Assembly (NCBI RefSeq): GCF_003966265.1
Contig: NZ_RXNV01000001.1
Span: 186,001-250,000, forward strand
Direction of reading: 5' to 3'
Length of the DNA: 64,000 bases
Source of the DNA: Shewanella atlantica
Lineage (GTDB): Bacteria; Pseudomonadota; Gammaproteobacteria; Enterobacterales; Shewanellaceae
Position numbers and translations under genes: made by a program. This document shows, in pieces, positions 52,011-59,335 of the stretch. Under the pieces are notes generated by a model. The model was given only the letters and a program-made list of their open reading frames with translations. It was not told where the DNA came from and searched no databases. Numbering within the stretch: the first letter of the stretch is position 1; every line of letters begins with the position of its first letter.

Positions 52011-53543
52011 ATGCGCAATAATCAAAGCTTGATGAGAAAGTCACATTTTCTGGGAACTAAGATAAGAAACCTAAGAAAACGTAATCATTTGACTATGGAG
52101 GATCTGTCTGCTCGATGTGTTCGAGTCGATGCCGATTCGGCTCCATCGGTCTCTTATCTCTCTATGATTGAAAGAGGAAAGCGGGTACCCAGCGCAGGCA
52201 TGATGGCCGTCATCGCCGCCGTTTTTCAAAAAGAGGTCGATTGGTTCTTAGACGATGTCCCTGAAGATCAAGCCATTACCCCCGAAAAAGGCAGACGAGG
52301 CGGGATAAGTGGTATGGCGTTAGAACCAAGTTTCCTGTTTTCAAAGGATATTTTGCAAATAGCCATTCCAGAGATGTTATCTCAAACCGGCATTACCGGC
52401 CGTCAATTTGCCCATCTACTTATCCGAGCCCATCAGGAACATCATCAGAATCACTTTCCGGATCTCGAACGTGCAGCCGAAGAGATAGGCCTGAAGCGCA
52501 TGCCACTCGCGGTTGAAGATTTGATGGATATAGCGAAAGGTTTGGGGCTCTCGATAAAATGGATCAACGATACCCCTCATGATGTTGTCGATGAAATGGG
52601 CGTCACCTCCAGTCAACTTGTCACCTCATTCTTCGAGCCACCATCGACTATCTACGTCAATGAACAACTCAAGACGACACCTATTAGGCTCAAATACGAT
52701 CTCGCCGTACATATAGGCCACTGCGTGCTGCACAACAAGGACGGGCTAAAGTCTGTGCTAACCACAGGTCGCAGTCAGATCAGTGCAGATGTAGAATCGG
52801 GGATCCCCCAATCTTCGACCGTTAATGCACAAGATATTCTCCATGCCTGGCGAGATTTTGAATCAAGCTTTTTTGCCGGCGCCCTGCTCTGCCCTAAGGT
52901 GCCATTCAGACAGCTACTCGATCGCCACGGCTATGAGATAGATGTTCATAAACAGCTGGGCATTTCGGCCTCGGTCGCCATGCGCAGAATGACGGTAGTC
53001 TCTCCATACCCCCACTGGCACTATTTCGATGCCTACGCCCCGGGTAAACTAAAAGCGGTGTATCGAGGTAATGGTATTCCGCTACCTTGGGGGAACATGA
53101 GACAGGTGCAGGACCCCTGTCAGCATTGGGCTGTATTTCGGATGATCAATGAACCAACAACAGGCACATCGGCACAGATCTCGATACTCAATGTCGAAAA
53201 TGAACCCAGGATCTATTGCTGTGAGTCGATAAAAGTTGAAGATCTTGCCGGAAATAATCATGTACTTTGTGCGGGTATCGATCTCAACCCGGCTATCGAA
53301 GCACAAGGTGGCGATGCACTTTCACTGGCATCGGATCTGAAGCAGGCTTGCGTGGCCCAAGGCGGCTCGGCATCGATACCTAAAGTCATCAAAAAAGAAC
53401 TGATGAGCGTAGCGAAAATTCTCAATATAAACTGGGTAGAACGAGGCATTGAAACTGAGGCCAGAGTGATCTGCTCCAGAGGCGCGGTGTGTCCGCGAGA
53501 TCCCAGCTGTTACCAATCGGGAAAGAGCCAATGTGAGGGATAA
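52011..53543 (+). CDS. HTH (XRE) transcriptional regulator with DUF3612 domain
   Basis: A 510-residue regulator. An N-terminal helix-turn-helix of the XRE type (LGTKIRNLRKRNHLTMEDLSARC...SVSYLSMIERGKRVPSAGMMAVIAAVF, about residues 14-75) is followed by a large domain assigned to DUF3612 from its C-terminal cysteine-rich ending (GAVCPRDPSCYQSGKSQC) and the ScfR-like layout. In Shewanella and Vibrio the family lies next to glyoxylate-shunt genes; ligand unknown. The ATG at 52011 is weak in ribosome-binding terms, and 52032 is an alternative. It diverges from the unrecognised gene at 51803 and is followed by the SDR gene on the opposite strand. Confidence 0.85.
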   Translation: MRNNQSLMRKSHFLGTKIRNLRKRNHLTMEDLSARCVRVDADSAPSVSYLSMIERGKRVPSAGMMAVIAAVFQKEVDWFLDDVPEDQAITPEKGRRGGISGMALEPSFLFSKDILQIAIPEMLSQTGITGRQFAHLLIRAHQEHHQNHFPDLERAAEEIGLKRMPLAVEDLMDIAKGLGLSIKWINDTPHDVVDEMGVTSSQLVTSFFEPPSTIYVNEQLKTTPIRLKYDLAVHIGHCVLHNKDGLKSVLTTGRSQISADVESGIPQSSTVNAQDILHAWRDFESSFFAGALLCPKVPFRQLLDRHGYEIDVHKQLGISASVAMRRMTVVSPYPHWHYFDAYAPGKLKAVYRGNGIPLPWGNMRQVQDPCQHWAVFRMINEPTTGTSAQISILNVENEPRIYCCESIKVEDLAGNNHVLCAGIDLNPAIEAQGGDALSLASDLKQACVAQGGSASIPKVIKKELMSVAKILNINWVERGIETEARVICSRGAVCPRDPSCYQSGKSQCEG

Positions 53544-53609
53544 GCTTAAACCTATAAGCCGTTATAGGGAAAGGAGAGCCGGCTTATTCGTGGCTATCCC
53601 CCATCAGTT

Positions 53610-54329
53610 TTATACCATCTTGCCCTGAACCGGAATTAAGGCACCGGATACGTTTGCCCGTGATGCCTGGCTAAGATCGAGCATCACTCCCGCTAATTGT
53701 TCCGGATCAACCCAGCTCGATGGATCTTCATCCGGCATCGCCTCTCTGTTGACCTGAGTGTCTATGATGGTCGGTAATACCGCATTAACCCGTATTCCGA
53801 AAGGTACCCCCTCTACCGCAAGACTCTGCACAAACATATTGAGTGCCGCTTTCGATGCCAAGTAAGGTCCCATTCCTGCCGGAGCCGAACGAATCGTGTC
53901 TCTTGCGGACACAAACATCAGGGCACCTGCGCCCTGACTCTTCATAGCATCGAAAATTTCACGACCAAGGCTCCAGGCTGTAGTGAAGTTCGAGCTCCAC
54001 AACCTTGCAACTTCCTCTTCACTGACATCGCTCCAACTACTCCAGGAGTACACTCCTACGGCGTGGTAGTGGGCATCTATGACGCCACCCAAGACTTCGA
54101 GTGATTCTGTGATCAGCTCTTTAGCACTCTTTGATGAAGTGAGGTCACCAAAGAGCGCGGTAAATTTACCGGGATACTTAGCCGCTAAATCTTGTGCTCT
54201 TGCTTCATCACCCGGCCTGCAAAACCCCACCACAGAGGCTCCGGCCGAGACTAACTCTTGCACTAAGGCTCTGCCGACAACACCACAGCATGCGGCGACC
54301 GTGGCAGTCTTAATCTTTTGATTATTCAT
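53610..54329 (-). CDS. SDR family oxidoreductase (atypical nucleotide motif)
   Basis: A 239-residue short-chain dehydrogenase/reductase. The active-site tetrad is visible, with the serine in FVSARDT and the tyrosine-lysine pair in YLASKAALNMF (about residues 152-162). The N-terminal nucleotide-binding motif, normally TGxxxGIG, reads TVAACCGVVGRAL, so the leading Thr-Gly is replaced. Either the cofactor is bound in an unusual way or activity has drifted. It is downstream of the zinc-binding dehydrogenase with a 27-base gap and would be transcribed with it, opposite a LysR regulator. Substrate unknown. Confidence 0.87.
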   Translation of the reverse strand: MNNQKIKTATVAACCGVVGRALVQELVSAGASVVGFCRPGDEARAQDLAAKYPGKFTALFGDLTSSKSAKELITESLEVLGGVIDAHYHAVGVYSWSSWSDVSEEEVARLWSSNFTTAWSLGREIFDAMKSQGAGALMFVSARDTIRSAPAGMGPYLASKAALNMFVQSLAVEGVPFGIRVNAVLPTIIDTQVNREAMPDEDPSSWVDPEQLAGVMLDLSQASRANVSGALIPVQGKMV

Positions 54330-54356
54330 ATCTATCTCCTTTAATCGGAATGAGAG

Positions 54357-55334
54357 CTAAGCCGTTAATGCAATTTTACCGACCACTGCGCCGGACTCTA
54401 ATCTGGCATGGGCATCGGCGACCTGCCAGATGGTGAAATCAGAGTCATCCAGAAGTGGTTTCACAATACCAAGATCGACCAGTTCGGCGACTTTGGTTAA
54501 GATCTCACCGTGAGAACTGCGGTTGATCCCCTCAACCATAGGGATAAGCATCAGGACGCTGTGAAAACTCAGGCTTTTTAATGCCACCTGTAAAACGTTC
54601 TCAATAGGCAGGGTCGTCGCAACGGCCCCATTGAATCTTGCCGCCTCGAAACTGCGCTGAATATTGTCACCGGCCACCGTATCGAAGATGGCATCGAAGC
54701 CTACGCCGTCGGTATATTGCGCCACATACTCCTGTACGGTTTGCTGTGCCACGTTGACTAAGTTATCCGCCCCTAAGGTTTCAGCGACAGCCACGTTTTG
54801 AGGCATAGAAGTCGCCGTCACGTCTGCGCCAAAATATTTAGCTAGCTGAATAGCGATATGACCCACGCCTCCGGTCGCACCATGAATAAGCACCTTATCT
54901 CCCGCTTTTACAGCTAGCTTGTTATGCAGTGCTTCCCAAGCTGTAATAGATACCAGAGGCAGAGCGGCCGCTTCCTTCATCGTCACGGTCTTAGGCTTAT
55001 GCGCCATCAAGTCTGCATCGACCAACATAAATTCGGCAAGCGCACCATCGATACCTGCAATCCCTCCGGCGCAGCCATAAACCTCATCGCCGACCTTGAA
55101 ATTGCTCACATCTGGGGCAATCTCAGTCACTATGCCGGCCACATCACCATGTAAGATCTCAGGTAAATTTGCAGACCAGGGGGTATCGCTGGAGCGCAGC
55201 ATGGTATCTAACGGATTGACACTGCTTGCTTTCACTTCCACCAGCATATGCCCGCTTTTCACTAACGGCATCGCTTTCTCTGCAAGTTGAAATACGTCAC
55301 TCGAACCCAGTTGTTTAATGATCATTGCTTTCAT
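54357..55334 (-). CDS. Zinc-type alcohol dehydrogenase / quinone oxidoreductase family protein (MDR)
   Basis: A 325-residue medium-chain dehydrogenase/reductase. The N-terminal GroES-like domain carries SSVNPLDTMLRSS and GDVAGIVTEI, and the Rossmann domain carries VLIHGATGGVGHIAIQLAKYFGADVTAT (about residues 146-173). The catalytic zinc ligands of alcohol dehydrogenases are not evident, so this is probably an NADPH-dependent quinone/enone reductase. The first gene of a two-gene unit with the SDR, it diverges from the LysR gene over 142 bases, a standard layout for a LysR-controlled target. The substrate is presumably a reactive aldehyde, quinone or enone. Confidence 0.9.
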   Translation of the reverse strand: MKAMIIKQLGSSDVFQLAEKAMPLVKSGHMLVEVKASSVNPLDTMLRSSDTPWSANLPEILHGDVAGIVTEIAPDVSNFKVGDEVYGCAGGIAGIDGALAEFMLVDADLMAHKPKTVTMKEAAALPLVSITAWEALHNKLAVKAGDKVLIHGATGGVGHIAIQLAKYFGADVTATSMPQNVAVAETLGADNLVNVAQQTVQEYVAQYTDGVGFDAIFDTVAGDNIQRSFEAARFNGAVATTLPIENVLQVALKSLSFHSVLMLIPMVEGINRSSHGEILTKVAELVDLGIVKPLLDDSDFTIWQVADAHARLESGAVVGKIALTA

Positions 55335-55413
55335 GTTTGTGCCCTCAAATAGTCAGTGGGGCTATCTTATTGATTGCACTAAGAACCAACAACAACCAAC
55401 AAAACAAACCTGC

Positions 55414-55430
55414 TTTGCTTTTTAGGCAAA
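55414..55430. promoter_or_regulatory. LysR-type operator (TTTGC-N7-GCAAA)
   Basis: A perfect 5-bp inverted repeat TTTGC (55414-55418) and GCAAA (55426-55430) with seven bases between fits the T-N11-A palindrome of LTTR boxes. It lies 47 bases before the LysR gene start and 80 before the divergent dehydrogenase start, where an autoregulatory operator is expected. Confidence 0.65.
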
Positions 55431-55476
55431 AGCGGACTAAGCTACCTGCTCGATTATCCAACAGAAGCAGATCAAC

Positions 55477-56364
55477 ATGAGTATGATCACCAGGCTGCAC
55501 TACTTTAATTCCGTAGTCGAAACGGGAAGTATTTCGGAGGCGAGTCGGGTGTTCGATGTGCAACCTTCATCCATATCCCGCCAACTTATCGCTCTGGAAA
55601 AAGAGTTGGGAATAAGCCTGCTTAATCGCACCACGCGTAATATCGGGCTCACTGAAGCGGGGCTCACCTATTATCAATATTCACAGCGAATCGTCTCTGA
55701 ACTAGATGAAGCCCACAGAGCGGTAAACGACCTACAACAAAACCCAAAAGGCTCCCTGAAAGTCAGCATGACCGTCGGTTTCGGGGAAAACTGTGTGCTT
55801 CCCTTGATCCCCGCCTTTATGGAGCAATTTCCTGACATAAAAATCGAACTCGAACTCACCGAACGGGTCATCGATCTGGTGGAAGACAATGTTGACATTG
55901 CCATTAGAAGTGGCCGCCTGCCGGACTCGAACCTTATCGCCCGTAAACTTGCCGATAATAACTTTATGCTTTGTTCCAGCCCTCAATACCTGGCCCAACA
56001 CGGCAGCCCTGAGGCCCCTCAGGAATTAACGGATTATGACTGTATTCGTTACGGATACGCGGGGTGGCGAGAGTGGTTCCTGATGGATGACAAACCTAAG
56101 AAGTTGTCGATTAGCGGTGGGATCACGGTAAACTCTGTCAATGGCCAAAAACAGTTACTGCTGAGCCATGCTGGCCTCGCCCTAATGCCATTATGGGCGG
56201 TCCGCCAAGAGCTTAAAGATGGCAGTCTGGCTCATGTGCTCAAGCAGCATACATTCAGTCCCTACGAAAGTATGAGCTCAACCTATGCCATCTATTTAAG
56301 AAGAGAGCTTATCTCTCCGAAAATCAGGGTATTTCTGGATTACCTTAAAGAGCATTTAGATTAG
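55477..56364 (+). CDS. LysR family transcriptional regulator
   Basis: A 295-residue regulator. The N-terminal winged helix-turn-helix is clear (FNSVVETGSISEASRVFDVQPSSISRQLIALEKELGISLLNRTTRNIGLTEAG, about residues 9-61), followed by an effector domain of periplasmic-binding-protein fold. It resembles the CrgA/YafC group. It diverges from the dehydrogenase/SDR pair, which is probably its target, with a TTTGC-N7-GCAAA box between. Its stop overlaps that of the convergent outer-membrane gene by four bases. Confidence 0.93.
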   Translation: MSMITRLHYFNSVVETGSISEASRVFDVQPSSISRQLIALEKELGISLLNRTTRNIGLTEAGLTYYQYSQRIVSELDEAHRAVNDLQQNPKGSLKVSMTVGFGENCVLPLIPAFMEQFPDIKIELELTERVIDLVEDNVDIAIRSGRLPDSNLIARKLADNNFMLCSSPQYLAQHGSPEAPQELTDYDCIRYGYAGWREWFLMDDKPKKLSISGGITVNSVNGQKQLLLSHAGLALMPLWAVRQELKDGSLAHVLKQHTFSPYESMSSTYAIYLRRELISPKIRVFLDYLKEHLD

Positions 56365-57179
56365 ATAGGAAACTCGAATATCAAACGCCAGGCCTGAACT
56401 CCATCACCTGCCCTGACACTTAAACCTAGCCTATCTATCCCCATCCACTCCCAGAGAATCGGTTTCGAGAAGGCCAGAGTCGCGCCAACCTCCAAACTGT
56501 TGGAAACCAGCACATCTTCACCAAATGGCGTGGCAATTTTAAGTCTATCGAAGTACCAGTAGCCCACTGCAAACACACGAGGCTCAACATCGACCCCCAG
56601 CCAGTTCCAACGCCAGTGAATATCTGTGCCAATATCTATCCCCGATTGAAGGGCGGAATAGGTTTCCTTCTGCTCACCACCGAAGCTTCTGTATCCTGCG
56701 AAATACAGACGATTTACCCATCTGGGCTTAGTCTGTTTAAATTCCAAATCGAGCAGGCTGGAAACACCGGCCGACATGATCGCCACATTGGTTCCCGAAG
56801 TAAAATTCTTGCCATAGCCAAGATCAAAATAACTTTGAAACTCATACTTGTCGGATCTGCGGACGCGATACTCGATCCCTGGCGTAAAGGTCATAGTTCC
56901 TACACTTGAAGGCAAGTCCCCTTCAGGCACATCACTCCACTTAAAGTTAAAGAAGCCCAGTGATACAGGTGCTCTTAGTAGTAATGCCTGTGTGTCATTT
57001 TTTTGAAGTTCGAAACTTAAAGGAAGGTTAATAACAGTCGCATTTTGCCCCGAGGTTCTATACAGACCACTGCCTAAATAGTTAGCAAAAGCGTAATGAG
57101 TAAAGTCTTCTTCACCATAAACAGAAGAGGAGAAAAAGAGGATAGAGATAAAAATGGAACAGGTTTTGTTCAGAACCAT
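56361..57179 (-). CDS. Solitary outer-membrane autotransporter-type beta-barrel protein
   Basis: A 272-residue exported protein. A signal peptide (TCSIFISILFFSSSVYG) is followed by alternating amphipathic strands with many aromatic residues. The last residues (AWRLIFEFPI) form an outer-membrane-type C-terminal strand. The sequence fits the solitary outer-membrane autotransporter beta-barrel family (Omp_AT) known from Vibrio; the passenger domain is absent. Its function is unknown. The start is the first ATG at 57179. It is transcribed alone, converging on the LysR gene with a four-base overlap, and lies between that gene and ribA. Confidence 0.75.
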   Translation of the reverse strand: MVLNKTCSIFISILFFSSSVYGEEDFTHYAFANYLGSGLYRTSGQNATVINLPLSFELQKNDTQALLLRAPVSLGFFNFKWSDVPEGDLPSSVGTMTFTPGIEYRVRRSDKYEFQSYFDLGYGKNFTSGTNVAIMSAGVSSLLDLEFKQTKPRWVNRLYFAGYRSFGGEQKETYSALQSGIDIGTDIHWRWNWLGVDVEPRVFAVGYWYFDRLKIATPFGEDVLVSNSLEVGATLAFSKPILWEWMGIDRLGLSVRAGDGVQAWRLIFEFPI

Positions 57180-57251
57180 AAATTAAGGTGCGGATTTTAT
57201 AATTATGGTTCTGAATATAGCGAGAGGCGCTCTGAAAATCTACAGTGAAGC

Positions 57252-57869
57252 TTACTCTTTTTCGTCACCGGAAAAATGATATTCTGACATCATATGACCA
57301 AGTTCAGTAGACTTAGTCTTCAGATACCCTTCGTTATAGCGGTTTTTACCCACCTGAAGCGGTATGCGCTCGACGACCTCGATACCCAGCTCTTTCATCG
57401 CCTTAACTTTGCGAGGGTTATTGGTCATCAGCTTCACTTGCTTAATACCGATCTTCTCCATCATAGGTAAGATCATATCGTATTTTCGCATATCGGCCGG
57501 AAAACCTAATCTTTCATTGGCCTCAACGGTATTGGCACCTTGATCTTGTAACTCATAGGCGCGGATCTTATTCAGCAGACCAATCCCGCGTCCTTCCTGA
57601 CGAAGATAAAGGATAAAACCTTGACCCGCTTCGGCAATGTTCTGCATTGCGGTTTGCAGTTGAAATCCACAATCACAACGTAAACTGAACAGGGCATCAC
57701 CGGTTAAACACTCGGAGTGAATACGACCTAAAATCGGGGTGTTTGCATCTAGCGTACCTAATGTCAGCGCCACATGCTCTTTTCCTGTATCGGAATCTTC
57801 GAAACCATGCATGGTAAATACGCCCCATGGTGTGGGCAGCTTTGAAGAAGCGACATACTTAATCGACAT
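57252..57869 (-). CDS. ribA: GTP cyclohydrolase II
   Basis: A 205-residue enzyme that converts GTP to 2,5-diamino-6-ribosylamino-4(3H)-pyrimidinone 5'-phosphate, the first step of riboflavin synthesis. The zinc site is [17 protein letters not shown] (about residues 55-71) with three cysteines, and [34 protein letters not shown] (about 91-124) is the GTP-binding and catalytic region. The short single-domain form (about 200 residues) matches E. coli RibA and not the bifunctional RibBA. No FMN riboswitch features are visible upstream. It is transcribed alone. Confidence 0.97.
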   Translation of the reverse strand: MSIKYVASSKLPTPWGVFTMHGFEDSDTGKEHVALTLGTLDANTPILGRIHSECLTGDALFSLRCDCGFQLQTAMQNIAEAGQGFILYLRQEGRGIGLLNKIRAYELQDQGANTVEANERLGFPADMRKYDMILPMMEKIGIKQVKLMTNNPRKVKAMKELGIEVVERIPLQVGKNRYNEGYLKTKSTELGHMMSEYHFSGDEKE

Positions 57870-58165
57870 GAAATAACCTTAACGACTCTCTTTCCCTGAG
57901 ACGACGACAATCCAGAAAAAACAACGAGACCTATAGCCACTGATGAAATGCCTTCAACGACTATTAATTCTGTCCCGTACTCAGGCGGAGTATTTTATGT
58001 GTTTTTATCTTTAAGTGAAATACCCTAGCGATTTAATCGGCTATTGATTCACCTGAAATGATAGTTGACTCACAACGCCAGCGTACGAAGGATACGCGTG
58101 GCGACAACAAAATAATTTGAAGTCGCTCACTAATGAATAATCGCGGTGGAGTAATTATTCAGTAA
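57870..58165. other. Intergenic region between yibL and ribA
   Basis: About 296 bases with no gene. It holds a strong imperfect hairpin, CGCCA-GCGTA-N7-TACGC-G-TGGCG (58076-58103), and TGAATAAT/ATTATTCA arms (about 58133-58158) that may terminate the yibL transcript. Nothing riboswitch-like was recognised before ribA. Confidence 0.55.
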
Positions 58166-58522
58166 TTAAAATTCTTTGGGCGCAAAGCCTGTCACCTGGG
58201 TGATCCCCATTTCACGGCCTAATGCCGTCATAGGATGTACAACCACTAAGCCTTTGACTGACTTTTTAAGCTTACCCATATCGGCCTGTTCAGCCTTAGT
58301 CAGAACGCGATTAAACTTCAAGCCAGCAACACTGCCACCTTTCTTACTCAGTTCACGAGTCTGCTGTGCTTTAACACTGGCAATACGCTTAGTGACCTTG
58401 TTTATCTCTTGCGTAAATTGCAACATGATCCCTTTGTCACCACGCTTTTCAGCAGCGGCTAATTTACGACGAAACTGTTCTAGCTTGTCGCTAAGTCCAT
58501 GAAGCTCTTCTTTTAAATTCAT
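58166..58522 (-). CDS. yibL: YibL family ribosome-associated protein
   Basis: A 118-residue basic protein. The C-terminal half (LTKAEQADMGKLKKSVKGLVVVHPMTALGREMGITQVTGF, about residues 74-113) is nearly identical in pattern to E. coli YibL, and the N-terminal half is a coiled-coil-forming helix (LEQFRRKLAAAEKRGDKG). YibL is reported to associate with ribosomes, with no defined activity. It is transcribed alone. A long paired element lies between it and nrdG (58553-58629), which could be its 5' leader. Confidence 0.92.
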   Translation of the reverse strand: MNLKEELHGLSDKLEQFRRKLAAAEKRGDKGIMLQFTQEINKVTKRIASVKAQQTRELSKKGGSVAGLKFNRVLTKAEQADMGKLKKSVKGLVVVHPMTALGREMGITQVTGFAPKEF

Positions 58523-58552
58523 GCTCGTGCCTTAAATAATTCTATAAAATGC

Positions 58553-58629
58553 AAAAACAGCCCTGATATGTACCCAAGCCACTTTAAAATGCTCGTTGCA
58601 GAGAGCGTTTGGGTATTACGGCTGTTTTT
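58553..58629. ncRNA. Structured element between nrdG and yibL (nested stems)
   Basis: Nested complementary segments occur in order: AAAAACAGCC (58553-58562) with GGCTGTTTTT (58620-58629), ACCCAA (58572-58577) with TTGGGT (58609-58614), and GCTC (58591-58594) with GAGC (58603-58606). On the minus strand it ends GGCTGTTTTTG, so it can act as the nrdG terminator. The extended structure may also form a leader of yibL or a small RNA. Assignment uncertain. Confidence 0.5.
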
Positions 58630-58681
58630 TTTAATGCTTTGTTCGTTTGATGGCTATTATAACGTATCTGTGTGAATACAG

Positions 58682-59155
58682 TTATCGCTTTTGTGTCAGA
58701 TAGTGAATAACCTGATTACTGCTACCACGAAACACTAAGCTGGGATCGGCCAGTTCCTGCTCAAACTTGCCATCGACCACAACATCGATATATTCGACCA
58801 CGGCACGCTGGGCATCATCTAATTCGTCCAACAGGTATCCTGTCCACAACCAGATATCCTTATCGGGACATTCTGCTTTAACCCTTTTGACCAAAGCTAA
58901 TATCGTTGAAACATTCGCAGGGTGAAGCGGATCGCCCCCCGACAGAGACAAACCTCTACGTTTGATACGGGTATCTTTCAGATCGCTCAATACCTGCTCT
59001 TGCATCGCGCTATTGAACTCATGCCCGCTGCAAGGCTTCCACGTCGACTGGTTATAGCAGCCACGACATTGATGCTCACAGCCGGAGACAAACAGGCTAG
59101 CCCGAGTACCCGGTCCATTAATCACATCTATGGGGAAATATTGATGGTAGTTCAT
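58682..59155 (-). CDS. nrdG: Anaerobic ribonucleotide reductase activating protein
   Basis: A 157-residue radical-SAM enzyme that installs the glycyl radical on NrdD. The CxxxCxxC cluster is present (CEHQCRGCYNQ, about residues 26-36), and GLSLSGGDPLHPANV (about 70-84) carries the SAM-binding GGD motif. The gene lies downstream of nrdD with a 180-base gap containing a 9-bp-stem hairpin. NrdG acts only under anoxic conditions because the radical is oxygen-sensitive. Confidence 0.96.
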   Translation of the reverse strand: MNYHQYFPIDVINGPGTRASLFVSGCEHQCRGCYNQSTWKPCSGHEFNSAMQEQVLSDLKDTRIKRRGLSLSGGDPLHPANVSTILALVKRVKAECPDKDIWLWTGYLLDELDDAQRAVVEYIDVVVDGKFEQELADPSLVFRGSSNQVIHYLTQKR

Positions 59156-59257
59156 TGCGATACCTTGCGATTTTAATCTTTATTTTGTCTACAGTTTCAA
59201 AGTGTTTATTGATCGGAAGCACTGCTCAAATAACGAAAATAAAGCGACAAAAGTAAA

Positions 59258-59290
59258 ATGACGCAACTAACTCAGGTCAGTTGCGTCTAC
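59258..59290 (-). terminator. Hairpin between nrdD and nrdG
   Basis: GACGCAACT (59260-59268) and AGTTGCGTC (59279-59287) form a perfect 9-bp stem. On the minus strand it is followed by ATTTTACTTTTG. It may reduce read-through or protect the nrdD mRNA end, allowing less nrdG than nrdD. Confidence 0.6.
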
Positions 59291-59335
59291 CGATAACACT
59301 TTTCGTTAAGTTTGAATCGTTAAGCTGAAAACGAG

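Noticed and set aside
55345..55563. Minus-strand open frame over the LysR start
   Set aside because: It overlaps the start of the LysR gene and the operator region, with no protein-like features.
57870..58165. FMN riboswitch upstream of ribA
   Set aside because: No RFN-element core motifs were seen; the visible hairpins do not fit that architecture.
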